DNA of 38,045 nt from assembly GCA_017399145.1 (NCBI GenBank), contig JAFQEG010000038.1, positions 1 to 38,045 on the forward strand. Direction: 5' to 3'. Below, piece after piece: positions 8,187-16,583 of this stretch. Each line of letters opens with the position of its first letter. The stretch's first letter is position 1. Origin of the DNA: Clostridia bacterium (GTDB taxonomy: Bacteria > Bacillota > Clostridia > Oscillospirales > CAG-272). The position numbers were made by a program, and so were the translations under genes. The notes under the pieces were generated by a model. The model was not told where the DNA came from and made no database searches. It worked only from the letters and a program-made list of their open reading frames with translations.

Positions 8187-9185
8187 TTAAATTAAAAATC
8201 TTGCTACTGTGTAGCCTACGTAAATTACAAGTAAGCTAATTCCCTGTATTCTTGATAGCCTTTGACGAAATAGCGTTGGTACTACCAAAATCACCATTGA
8301 CAAAAGGGCTACGGGAATATCTAAAATCATTGAAACGGGCATACCTAAAAGCAATTCCTCGCTTGGCAAGGCAAAGGGTGCAATTGTAATTGACACGCCA
8401 GATACCAAGACTAAATTGAATAGATTTGCGCCTATTATGTTACCAAGGGACATATTACTGTGACCCTTAATAAGGGCTGTTATTGCAGTTACTAGCTCTG
8501 GCAAGGACGTACCAAGCGCCACTATTGTAAGGGCAATTAGCGCCTCGCTCATACCAAAGAATTTTGCCATAATGGTTGCGTTGTCAACCATTAGCTTAGC
8601 GCCAACGGCAATAAGGGTAGCGCCAATTATAATAAACGCAATTTCCTTAATTAGCTGAGGTCCCTTCGTCTTAGGGGGCAATACCTCGCCGTATGCTTCT
8701 GTCTCGGCTAATTCCTCAGGAGTATCGTCTTTTCTTCTCATTAATAGAATAGTCGTTACCATATAGCCAATAAAGGTTATTAGCAATACAATTCCTACCC
8801 ATCTTGCAAAGTCCTTTAAGAAAATTGCAATGCATACGTAGAAGATTGCAGTTGCAAAGAAGAATATTGATGGGGCTAAAAGTGGCCTTCTGTCAGCCGA
8901 GGCTGGCTTAATTGCAACTGTTATTGCAGCAATCAAGGCAGTATTACAAATTATCGAGCCTATGGCATTACCATAAGCCATTGACCCAAAGCCCTGAACA
9001 GCCGAGGTGGCAGATACCATAACCTCAGGCAAGGTAGTGCCTATCGACACAACGGTAGCACCTATTAAAATCTGTGGAATTTTAAACCTTTTAGCAATTC
9101 CGGAAGCACCGTCAACAAACCAATCCCCACCCTTAATAAGACATATAAGTCCTACTATAAATAGGGGTATTACGTACCATTCCAT
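8187..9185 (-). CDS. Calcium/sodium (cation/proton) antiporter, CaCA family
   Basis: A 332-residue integral membrane protein with about ten helices in two homologous halves. Each half carries an alpha-repeat: GTTLPE (49-54) and GTSLPE (225-230). GNAIGS and GNIIGAN follow each one. A short acidic, charged loop (about 150-178) separates the halves. This is the layout of YrbG-type K+-independent Na+/Ca2+ exchangers, which export cations at the cytoplasmic membrane. It lies inside the capsule operon between a glycosyltransferase and capE, an unusual place for an ion exchanger. A possible internal promoter lies just upstream, and the start is supported by GAAAGGAAG before ATG. Confidence 0.9.
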   Translation of the reverse strand: MEWYVIPLFIVGLICLIKGGDWFVDGASGIAKRFKIPQILIGATVVSIGTTLPEVMVSATSAVQGFGSMAYGNAIGSIICNTALIAAITVAIKPASADRRPLLAPSIFFFATAIFYVCIAIFLKDFARWVGIVLLITFIGYMVTTILLMRRKDDTPEELAETEAYGEVLPPKTKGPQLIKEIAFIIIGATLIAVGAKLMVDNATIMAKFFGMSEALIALTIVALGTSLPELVTAITALIKGHSNMSLGNIIGANLFNLVLVSGVSITIAPFALPSEELLLGMPVSMILDIPVALLSMVILVVPTLFRQRLSRIQGISLLVIYVGYTVARFLI

Positions 9186-9236
9186 ATATTCTTCCTTTCA
9201 TATAAAGCTATGTTTATTCTTAGTTTATCTTAAAAA

Positions 9237-9266
9237 ATCATACACTGGGCTACACTTTTTTTACAA
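9237..9266 (-). promoter_or_regulatory. Possible internal promoter before the antiporter gene
   Basis: On the minus strand TTGTAA (9261-9266, overlapping the upstream stop codon) is followed by 18 bases and TATGAT (9237-9242), about 50 bases before the antiporter ATG. This is one of the larger gaps in the operon (75 bases). The match is imperfect. Confidence 0.35.
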
Positions 9267-10397
9267 AATGAGCTTTTTTAGGTCCTCTACAAGACCTCTG
9301 TGTAGCTTGTCTATCAAGCCTCGTGAGTCGTACTCGCTCTCTAGGTTAATTGACCTAATTGCTTTTGCAATTTCCTCAGGTGTATCATGCTCGTAAAAGG
9401 TAATGCTATCTCGAAGTGGCGACTCAACCACAGGCAAAACCTTACCACTTACAACCCTTAATCCATTTGATAAATACACAAGTATTTTTGATGGAAACGA
9501 GGTTTTGCTAAAGGGGTCGTTTACGTTTTGAGTAGCTATTCCTATATGGGCGCATTGAAGAATCCTTTTGTAAACCTCACCGCTGTATCGCCCATCAAGG
9601 GTAACCTTACAGCCCGACTTGCCCGATGCCTCAATTGCCTTCATAGTCAGGTAGGCAGTGACCTTTTCGTCACCCGAGCCTAAAATATGTAGGTGATAGC
9701 CCTCGTCAAGATAGGAGGCAGACTCAATTGCATTGATTGCCCCACCCTTTTTAGGGTTAAAGGTACCTGCATATACTAGGTGTATTCTGTTTGTAGCAGA
9801 TGTTTCTAGCACCTCTTCACTGTGATAGGTGCCCATGCAAATTGCATAATGCTTACCCTCGTTTAATTCCTTTTCCAAAACAGACGAGGAAAAGATATAG
9901 GAGTCAGCCTCTTTAATAAAGCTAACCTCTTTTTTGCGTACCCTTTTGTTTTCAGTTACGTCTGCGTAAATCTCGCAAACCTGTAAAATTAGCTTGAATT
10001 TCTTTTTCTTGCGTAGCTTTCTTAGTACGTCAATAAAGGCAAGACTGTGGTAAACAATTACCGTGTCGCCCTCATCAATTAGGCTATCAAGCTCGGAATA
10101 AAGCAATTTTTCTCGCTTTACCTTAGCAATTAGCCTAGCAAAGGGATTTTTGCCCTTATAGGACCCCTTGCACGCAAGATAAGTAAGGGTTGTCCTTTCG
10201 TTAATTTTGGACACTTCCCTCGGTGTTTTCTCGCCACCCCTTCGAGGCGAGGCAGACAAAACACTAATCTCTCCACAAGACTCGTTTAGTGCCTCAATTA
10301 GGTAATTCATCATAGTAACTGCAGTTATAAAGGCAGGTCGTTGTGGGCTATTTGAGTAGTGTCCTAGGTATATTATTTTTGATTTATCTGTTACCAT
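9261..10397 (-). CDS. Glycosyltransferase, GT4-like (GT-B fold)
   Basis: About 378 residues. The C-terminal half has GT-B features: VYAGTFNPKKGG near the domain start, a LDG..SGEVYK segment, then SKTSFPSKILVYLSNGL in the donor-binding position. The last part resembles the Glu-containing GT4 motif but is degenerate. The N-terminal acceptor domain starts with IIYLGHYSNSPQRPAF. I chose the ATG at 10397, which overlaps the rmlB end by 14 bases, over an upstream GTG at 10427 that would overlap more and has no ribosome site at proper distance. Specificity is unknown; being next to rmlB and rmlA it might use the dTDP sugar, but that is only a guess from position. Confidence 0.75.
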   Translation of the reverse strand: MVTDKSKIIYLGHYSNSPQRPAFITAVTMMNYLIEALNESCGEISVLSASPRRGGEKTPREVSKINERTTLTYLACKGSYKGKNPFARLIAKVKREKLLYSELDSLIDEGDTVIVYHSLAFIDVLRKLRKKKKFKLILQVCEIYADVTENKRVRKKEVSFIKEADSYIFSSSVLEKELNEGKHYAICMGTYHSEEVLETSATNRIHLVYAGTFNPKKGGAINAIESASYLDEGYHLHILGSGDEKVTAYLTMKAIEASGKSGCKVTLDGRYSGEVYKRILQCAHIGIATQNVNDPFSKTSFPSKILVYLSNGLRVVSGKVLPVVESPLRDSITFYEHDTPEEIAKAIRSINLESEYDSRGLIDKLHRGLVEDLKKLIL

Positions 10398-11403
10398 ACA
10401 TTTTTTCGTAATAATTCTTGTATTCACCAGAGATAATAGTTTCCCACCATTCTCTGTTGTTAAGATACCAGTCTATTGTCTTATCAATACCCTCGGCAAA
10501 TTTTGTTTCAGGTAGCCAGCCTAGCTCTGTATGTATCTTTGTAGGGTCGATTGCGTAGCGCATATCGTGACCCTTTCTGTCCGCAACATATGTGATTAAG
10601 CTTTCAGGTTTGCCAAGCTTTTTACAAATTAGCTTAACTATGTCGATATTTGCCATTTCGTTATGTCCGCCAACGTTGTAAACCTCGCCAACTCTACCCT
10701 TGTGAATAATTAGGTCGATTGCCTTGCAGTGGTCCTCAACGTATAGCCAATCACGAATATTCTCACCCTTTCCATATACAGGCAAGGGCTTGTCGTTTAA
10801 TGCATTAGCTATCATTAAAGGAATTAGCTTCTCTGGAAAATGGTAAGGACCATAGTTATTTGAGCAACGAGAAATTGTTACAGGTAAGCCAAAGGTCCTA
10901 TGATAAGCCAACACCAAAAGGTCGGCGCTTGCCTTTGATGCACTATATGGACTGCTTGTATGAATTGGTGTATCCTCGGTAAAGAAAAGGTCGGGACGGT
11001 CAAGAGGCAAATCGCCATAAACCTCGTCGGTGGAAACCTGATGATAACGTGTAATTCCATACTTGCGACATGCGTCCATCAATACCTGTGTTCCTAAAAT
11101 GTTAGTTTGCAAGAAAACCTCGGGATTTTCAATTGAACGGTCAACGTGACTTTCTGCTGCAAAGTTTACTATAATATCAGGCTTTTCGTTTTCGAAAATC
11201 TTGTAGATTTCTACCCTGTCGCAGATATTTGTTTTATAGAAGGTAAAGTTAGGATTTTTCATAGCCTCGGCAAGTGTTGACATATTGCCTGCATAGGTAA
11301 GACAGTCAACGCAGATAACCTTGTAATCCTTATATTTATTAAGCAGGTGATAAACGAAGTTAGAGCCTATAAAGCCTGCTCCACCAGTTACTAATATCTT
11401 CAT
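10384..11403 (-). CDS. rmlB: dTDP-glucose 4,6-dehydratase
   Basis: A 339-residue extended short-chain dehydrogenase with GGAGFIGSN (7-15) for NAD binding, STDEVYG (124-130) containing the catalytic Asp-Glu pair, and Y153xxxK157 (YSASK). These are the hallmarks of RmlB/RfbB, which converts dTDP-glucose to dTDP-4-keto-6-deoxyglucose. It directly follows rmlA with no gap. The product can feed RmlC or be aminated by the neighbouring DegT-type enzyme. Confidence 0.96.
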   Translation of the reverse strand: MKILVTGGAGFIGSNFVYHLLNKYKDYKVICVDCLTYAGNMSTLAEAMKNPNFTFYKTNICDRVEIYKIFENEKPDIIVNFAAESHVDRSIENPEVFLQTNILGTQVLMDACRKYGITRYHQVSTDEVYGDLPLDRPDLFFTEDTPIHTSSPYSASKASADLLVLAYHRTFGLPVTISRCSNNYGPYHFPEKLIPLMIANALNDKPLPVYGKGENIRDWLYVEDHCKAIDLIIHKGRVGEVYNVGGHNEMANIDIVKLICKKLGKPESLITYVADRKGHDMRYAIDPTKIHTELGWLPETKFAEGIDKTIDWYLNNREWWETIISGEYKNYYEKMYGNR

Positions 11404-12276
11404 TTATTTGCCCTCCTTGGCAAGTGAGATAAGGTATTGTCCGTAGTCGGTCATTTCTAGCTTTTTTCCAAGGGCTAGTAGCTGGTCTGTGGTGATAAAG
11501 CCACGTCTCCAAGCAATTTCCTCGATACAGGAAACGTAAAAGCCTTGACAATCCTGTACTGTCTTTACAAATTCTGACGCCTTTAGCATACCCTCCGGTG
11601 TTCCTGTGTCTAGCCAAGCCATACCACGACCTAAAAGAGCAACGTTTAGCTCGCCCATTTCAAGATAGGCATTGTTTACAGCAGTAATTTCAATCTCGCC
11701 ACGCTTTGAGGGCTTTACGTTCTTTGCAATTTCAACTACATGGTTGTCGTAAAAATAAAGACCTGGGACAGCATATTTGGATTTTGGATTTTGAGGCTTT
11801 TCCTCAATGGAAATAACCTTGTGGTTTTCGTCAAATTCAACTACGCCAAAGGCGCGTGGGTCCTTTACAGGGTAGCCAAAAATAGTAGCGCCTGTCTTGT
11901 TTTCCATAGCTGTGCGAAGAATTTTTGTAAGGTTAGGTCCGTAGAAAACATTATCGCCTAAAACTAGGCAAACGCTATCGTTTCCAATGTGCTCCTCGCC
12001 TAGGATAAAGGCATCTGCAAGTCCTCTTGGACTTTCTTGTACCTTGTATGTAAGCTTAATTCCCATTTCCTCGCCTGTGCCAAGTAGCTTTTCGTAAACA
12101 GGAGTGTCCTCGGGGGTAGAAATAATCAAAATCTCTCTAATTCCCGCTAGCATCAAAATTGATAATGGGTAGTAAATAAGTGGCTTATCGTAAATAGGCA
12201 AAAGCTGTTTTGATACCGCCTTTGTCATAGGGTAAAGCCTAGTACCCTTTCCGCCTGCTAAAATAATACCTTTCAT
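11404..12276 (-). CDS. rmlA: Glucose-1-phosphate thymidylyltransferase
   Basis: A 290-residue nucleotidyltransferase with the signature [11 protein letters not shown] (8-18), followed by [11 protein letters not shown] and later LGDNVFYG, matching RmlA/RfbA in sequence and length. It makes dTDP-glucose from glucose-1-phosphate and dTTP, the entry point of all dTDP-6-deoxy sugars. It lies nine bases after the aminotransferase gene, with a TAAG/GAGAAG ribosome site, and abuts rmlB. Confidence 0.96.
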   Translation of the reverse strand: MKGIILAGGKGTRLYPMTKAVSKQLLPIYDKPLIYYPLSILMLAGIREILIISTPEDTPVYEKLLGTGEEMGIKLTYKVQESPRGLADAFILGEEHIGNDSVCLVLGDNVFYGPNLTKILRTAMENKTGATIFGYPVKDPRAFGVVEFDENHKVISIEEKPQNPKSKYAVPGLYFYDNHVVEIAKNVKPSKRGEIEITAVNNAYLEMGELNVALLGRGMAWLDTGTPEGMLKASEFVKTVQDCQGFYVSCIEEIAWRRGFITTDQLLALGKKLEMTDYGQYLISLAKEGK

Positions 12277-12285
12277 ATCTTCTCC

Positions 12286-13389
12286 TTAGCTTAAAATTAT
12301 GTCACAAATAAGGTCAACGTCCTCAATTGTCAAATCTGCATACATAGGAAGAGTTAAAACAGTTTCTGCTGCGTGCTTAGCAATAGGTGTGCTTGCAACA
12401 GAGAAGCCGTAGTCCTGTGCGTAGCATTCAAGCTCGTTTGTCAATGGATAGAAATACTTTCTTGCAAAAACTTGGCTTTCTGCAAGCTTTGCTTGTATTT
12501 CATTTCTGTTTAGCTTGTAGCCATCAAAGAATACAGGGAAGTAGGAGTAGTTTTGTCTTACACCCTCTTGTGGTGCAATAAGCTTAATTCCCTCAACTCC
12601 TGATAGCCTTTCAACGTATCTTTTAGCTGCCTCTTCTCTCTTTGCGATTTCATCATCAATATGACGAAGGTTGCAAAGACCCATAGCAGCCTCGTATTCG
12701 TTCATTCTTGCATTTGTGCTTACGTAAGCAACGGACTCATGACTTGTAAAGCCAAAGTTTGTGAGCTGATCAACCTTTGAATAAATTTCCTTATTCTTAA
12801 AGGTAGTAATTCCACCCTCAATTGTGTGGAAAACCTTGGTTGCGTGACAGCTGAACATTGCTGCATCACCAAAGGTACCAACTCCAACGCCGTCGATAGT
12901 TACACCAAAGGCATGGGCTGCATCGTAAATAACCTTCAAGCCGTGCTTATCTGCAATTTCTTGAATTTTCTTAACGTCACAAACGTAGCCGTAAACGTGA
13001 GTTGCAACGATTGCAACTGTTTTGTCTGTGATTAAATCCTCGATTTTATCTGCATCAATGGTGTAATCTCTGTCGTTTATGTCGCAGAATACGGGAATTA
13101 GTCCGTTCCTTGCAATTGCGTGAGTTGTTGAGCAATGGGTGTATGGAGTTGTAATAACCTCACTACCCTTCTTAAAGCCAAAGGCATCAATTGCCACCTC
13201 TAAGGCAACGTGTCCGTTTGCAAAGAGAGCTATGTTTTCAGCACCTAGATAGCCCTGTAGCTTTTCCTCAAATTCTCTGTGCTTTGCGCCTCTGTTTGAC
13301 AACCATCTGGAGTCCCAAAGGCTCTTAATTTCCTCGCAATATTCCTCATAAGACGGCATTGATGAGCGTGTTACGTTAATTTTTTTCAT
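12286..13389 (-). CDS. DegT/DnrJ/EryC1/StrS-type sugar aminotransferase (VioA-like)
   Basis: A 367-residue PLP enzyme. K185 (in SCHATK) is the expected Schiff-base lysine, D156 (YDAAHA) the pyridine-nitrogen partner, and NGHVALE (58-64) the phosphate-binding stretch. The N-terminus (INVTRSSMPSYEEY, then WLSNRG) resembles the VioA/dTDP-4-amino-4,6-dideoxyglucose type of transaminase. It sits between rmlC and rmlA, where rmlD would normally be found. The likely reaction is transfer of an amino group to C4 of a dTDP-4-keto-6-deoxy sugar. The start is set at 13389 by AAGGAGAAG four bases upstream; an upstream in-frame ATG would overlap the rmlC coding end. The exact sugar is not determinable from sequence. 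Confidence 0.85.
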   Translation of the reverse strand: MKKINVTRSSMPSYEEYCEEIKSLWDSRWLSNRGAKHREFEEKLQGYLGAENIALFANGHVALEVAIDAFGFKKGSEVITTPYTHCSTTHAIARNGLIPVFCDINDRDYTIDADKIEDLITDKTVAIVATHVYGYVCDVKKIQEIADKHGLKVIYDAAHAFGVTIDGVGVGTFGDAAMFSCHATKVFHTIEGGITTFKNKEIYSKVDQLTNFGFTSHESVAYVSTNARMNEYEAAMGLCNLRHIDDEIAKREEAAKRYVERLSGVEGIKLIAPQEGVRQNYSYFPVFFDGYKLNRNEIQAKLAESQVFARKYFYPLTNELECYAQDYGFSVASTPIAKHAAETVLTLPMYADLTIEDVDLICDIILS

Positions 13390-13400
13390 ATCTCTTCTCC

Positions 13401-13943
13401 TTAAAAGTTGCAATCAGATTTTTCTAGGCTTGGTGCGTTTTTGTCCTTTTCTGACAAGATAAGCTCATCAAAGCCCCAATTTATATTTATCATCTTATCG
13501 TAGGGGGTAATTGAACGGTCACAGCTTGGCTCGTACAGTGCGTCAACCAAGTACTCAATTTCCGAATTATCCTCTAAATTTATTACTGCATGAGCAAAGC
13601 CCTTTGGAATAAATAATTGCTTTTTGTTTTCCTCGGTTAGTTCATAGCAAACGTGCTTAAGATAGGTTGGTGAGTCCTTTCTTAAATCAATTGCATAGTC
13701 CATTACTCTACCCTTAGTGCAACGAACAAGCTTAGCCTGTGCGTGTGGGTAATTTTGGAAGTGTATACCTCTTACTGTACCCTTTTTCTTTGAAAAGGCA
13801 CAATTTTCCTGTACAGGCTTGAAATCTATCCCTGCATTCTCAAGTGCCCTTGTACTGAACACCTCGTTAAACGAGCCTCGCTCGTCGCTAAAAACTCTTG
13901 GCGTAATTAGCTTTACCTCTTTTATTTCTGTATCAATTATCAT
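13401..13943 (-). CDS. rmlC: dTDP-4-dehydrorhamnose 3,5-epimerase
   Basis: A 180-residue cupin with RGIHFQ (58-63, catalytic His61), AKLVR (70-74, Lys71), PKGFAHAV (113-120) and the DALYEPSCDRSI segment that supplies the active-site Tyr. Length and motifs fit RmlC rather than the shorter 3,4-ketoisomerases (FdtA/QdtA). It would epimerise C3 and C5 of dTDP-4-keto-6-deoxyglucose. A 70-base gap containing a weak dyad separates it from the transporter gene upstream. No rmlD is found in the window, so L-rhamnose synthesis is incomplete here. Confidence 0.92.
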   Translation of the reverse strand: MIIDTEIKEVKLITPRVFSDERGSFNEVFSTRALENAGIDFKPVQENCAFSKKKGTVRGIHFQNYPHAQAKLVRCTKGRVMDYAIDLRKDSPTYLKHVCYELTEENKKQLFIPKGFAHAVINLEDNSEIEYLVDALYEPSCDRSITPYDKMININWGFDELILSEKDKNAPSLEKSDCNF

Positions 13944-14013
13944 TTATTTTCGTCCTTTTGTTATTACCGGAAGCTTCACAAATTAAGCTCCATAAAAATA
14001 TTTTCAAATCCAA

Positions 14014-15294
14014 CTAAAATGGAAACACCAATGGCACGAATACTAAAATACTTGTTAGAACAATTAATACTAATGGCCACGTATATCTAATGTAGTCGGA
14101 AAACTTGTAGCCGGCTACAAGAGTCATTGCTGTTTGTGCGTTTGCTAGTGGTGTACTATATGTCAAGTTTGCCGCGTAAACTATTCCTAATGTAAATGGA
14201 ATTGGGCTGTATCCGTTAGCGATACAAAGCGATAAAGCAATCGGTAGCATTATAACGACAGCAGTAGAGTTTGTAATAAAGTTACTTACAACCATTGTTA
14301 CAACAACAAATATTGCGAATATTATAAAGACAGGAACTCCATTTCCTAAAACTGAGGACAAGGCGTTTCCTATCAAATCGCCTGCGCCACCCTTGGTTAT
14401 GCCTGATGCAATACCTAAACAACCAGCTAGAACAAATACAACAGACCAGTCCATTTTTTTGATAATAGTCTTTTGCTTAACACAACCGGTAATTATGCAA
14501 AGTAAGGCAGCAATAACGGCGGTTAATGCAGTAGAAATCCAAGCACCGATAAACGACACTATTGTGGCAACAAAAATGATAGCCATAATTATTGCCTTTT
14601 TCTTGTCTAGCTCCACCTTTTCGGTTTCGGGGGCGTCAATTGCTTCCGCCTCGGCACCCTCTGTTACTTCTCTATTCCCCCAAATTCTCTTTGCCAATTT
14701 AGGTCCTAGAAGCACAGCATATAATAGATATCCAGCAGTAAGTATTGCGCCGACTAGAGTATAGTCAAACATTCCGATTTCCACACCAGTCATTTCGGAA
14801 AGTATTCCGTTAGCGGTCAATTGTGGTGTCGAGCCTACCAAGGTGCAAGCTCCACCAAACATAGCGCCTAGTGTTACTGGCAAGGTTAAATTCAATCTGT
14901 TCATTTTTTTGTCTGCACGGGCAACACTCTCTATTATAGGAAGAAATATTGCTATAACGGCAGTATTTGATAAGAAGGTGGAAAGCACAGCAGAGGTCAA
15001 TCCAGCCACTAGAATAAATATTCTTTCTTTTCTTCTTGACAAGGAAGTAACCTTCTGACCTATAAACTTAGCAATTCCAGTTTCCTGCATAGCCAAGCCT
15101 ACAACCATCATACCAAACATTAATATTACAACAGAGTTTGAAAATCCTGAAAAAGCATCCTTAAGGTCGCAAACGCCTGTCAAAACAAATAAAAGGCATC
15201 CTAGCACAGCGGTTGCTGCGTTTGGTATTATTCTTGTAACGAATAACACTATGCACAGCACTAAAATAATCAAGCTAATAATTTCTGGTGTCAT
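14014..15294 (-). CDS. SLC13/DASS-type anion (carboxylate) transporter
   Basis: A 426-residue membrane protein with roughly 11-12 helices and the inverted-repeat pattern of the DASS family. SNTAVIAIFLP (109-119) in the first half and SNFITNSTAVVIMLP in the second carry the Ser-Asn-Thr substrate-binding motifs. GSTPQLTANGIL follows the first. A charged cytoplasmic loop (about 200-232) divides the halves. Family members move dicarboxylates, citrate or sulfate, commonly with sodium. The ATG overlaps the preceding ATP-grasp stop (ATGA), with GGAG just upstream, so synthesis is coupled to that enzyme. A nutrient transporter inside a capsule operon is unusual and suggests that its substrate is used in the polymer. 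Substrate unknown. Confidence 0.88.
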   Translation of the reverse strand: MTPEIISLIILVLCIVLFVTRIIPNAATAVLGCLLFVLTGVCDLKDAFSGFSNSVVILMFGMMVVGLAMQETGIAKFIGQKVTSLSRRKERIFILVAGLTSAVLSTFLSNTAVIAIFLPIIESVARADKKMNRLNLTLPVTLGAMFGGACTLVGSTPQLTANGILSEMTGVEIGMFDYTLVGAILTAGYLLYAVLLGPKLAKRIWGNREVTEGAEAEAIDAPETEKVELDKKKAIIMAIIFVATIVSFIGAWISTALTAVIAALLCIITGCVKQKTIIKKMDWSVVFVLAGCLGIASGITKGGAGDLIGNALSSVLGNGVPVFIIFAIFVVVTMVVSNFITNSTAVVIMLPIALSLCIANGYSPIPFTLGIVYAANLTYSTPLANAQTAMTLVAGYKFSDYIRYTWPLVLIVLTSILVFVPLVFPF

Positions 15295-16583
15295 CTGTGC
15301 TCCTCCATCAATTCCTTGGTATCTACATTTGAAAACACCATGTTTTCTCCGTTTTCATTTTTAATTATTAGCGTATCATATATCCAATCAATGGTTTTAC
15401 AAAGTTCATGAATATCCTCACAAACGAGATCTATTTCACAGAAGCGTTGATTAACATTATAATGCTCACCGACGACATCGCCAACCTTGTATTTTTCACA
15501 CATTGATACAACACAGTGGTGGCTTTTCACCTGCTCTGCACCAATTATTTCTGTGATTTTTCCAGGTCTTACGGATATTAACAAATAAGGTGTCAGCTTT
15601 CCTCTTTGCATATATCCATTTTCCAAGCTATGCATTTTGGTTTTTACTTTTCCCAACAATGCAAATTCAATTAAGGGTCTTATTAGGCTTTCGTTATGTA
15701 CTCTTTCGTACATTCTTTCATATTCTGCCCCAGGATATCTCAAGCCTGGATCATAAAAACGAACCGTGTCACCATCAACAAATCCCTGCATAAAGGCAGG
15801 CGCATTTTCAAGTCCGATGCTTTTTAGCATTTGCCTTACTTTTTTATCCGAGCCCTTTAAATACATTTCTATATATTTCGATGGAGCCATTCCCATCATA
15901 GAAACTCTCTCCATTTTATCCTCTATACGTCCTAGCCTTCTGTCTCCTACTCTGGTTAGATACACCTCTTTGTCTATGACAATATATGAAACACAAATAT
16001 CTTTCTTGTTTCCCATATATTTTTCGATTATGGCCTTGCTATTGGCACTTTCCTTTTTTGCTGTCTCAATAGCTTTTATAACGTCATTCTTATTGTAGCA
16101 CACAGCAGAACCTCTGCTACCTCTGCTTATACAAGGCTTTACTAAAAGAGGATATTCCACATCCTTGTCATTATCATTTAAGAAGTACGCCTCGTCATAC
16201 TCAGGAATTACATCAACCCCATGCTCTATACAGCATTTCTTGAACAATGTCTTATCTGTCAAAATTTCAAACTGTTGCTTGGTGCCAAAGCAAGGAAGCC
16301 CTAGTCTTTCACAAATCTGTTGATAAGGCTTTTGACATGCATCAAGGCAAACAGATATTACCCCGTCGATTTTCTCTTTTTTGCAAAAATCTACTATTTC
16401 ATCAATATCAGTGATATTAAACATCAGTTGATAATCTGCCATTTGCTTAGCTGGAGATTTTTCTGTTGGTAAATAGTCTGTTACATAAGTGATTACTCCA
16501 AGCTTTCTTGCCGTTTCAACAACCTTACAGTGCTGAAATGCACCGCCTATTACTAATAGCCTTTTTCCCTTTAAATCCTTCAT
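15291..16583 (-). CDS. ATP-grasp ligase-like enzyme
   Basis: A 430-residue protein of ATP-grasp build. It has a pre-ATP-grasp Rossmann domain (KRLLVIGGAFQHCKVVETA, 7-25), an ATP-binding stretch YPLLVKPCISRGSRGS, then the metal/phosphate region YDPGLRYPG. There Asp and Gly replace the Glu and Asn of the common ExNxR pattern, a variant I believe occurs in capsule-cluster ATP-grasp proteins. A C-terminal domain of about 110 residues resembles that of L-amino-acid ligases. Such enzymes join a carboxylate to an amine through an acyl phosphate. It overlaps both neighbours by four bases (ATGA). Substrates unknown; involvement in amide decoration of a sugar is inferred from context. Confidence 0.8.
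   Translation of the reverse strand: MKDLKGKRLLVIGGAFQHCKVVETARKLGVITYVTDYLPTEKSPAKQMADYQLMFNITDIDEIVDFCKKEKIDGVISVCLDACQKPYQQICERLGLPCFGTKQQFEILTDKTLFKKCCIEHGVDVIPEYDEAYFLNDNDKDVEYPLLVKPCISRGSRGSAVCYNKNDVIKAIETAKKESANSKAIIEKYMGNKKDICVSYIVIDKEVYLTRVGDRRLGRIEDKMERVSMMGMAPSKYIEMYLKGSDKKVRQMLKSIGLENAPAFMQGFVDGDTVRFYDPGLRYPGAEYERMYERVHNESLIRPLIEFALLGKVKTKMHSLENGYMQRGKLTPYLLISVRPGKITEIIGAEQVKSHHCVVSMCEKYKVGDVVGEHYNVNQRFCEIDLVCEDIHELCKTIDWIYDTLIIKNENGENMVFSNVDTKELMEEHR

Noticed and set aside
9186-9260. Metal riboswitch (yybP-ykoY type) before the antiporter
   Set aside because: Only 75 bases are available and neither the paired stems nor the conserved loops of that class were found.
10395-10427. 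Earlier GTG start for the glycosyltransferase gene downstream of rmlB
   Set aside because: It would overlap rmlB by 44 bases with no well-placed ribosome site; the ATG at 10397 overlaps by only 14.
10384-13943. Complete rhamnose pathway
   Set aside because: rmlA, rmlB and rmlC are clear, but no protein in the window fits RmlD; the remaining reductase-type proteins are CapE and CapF.
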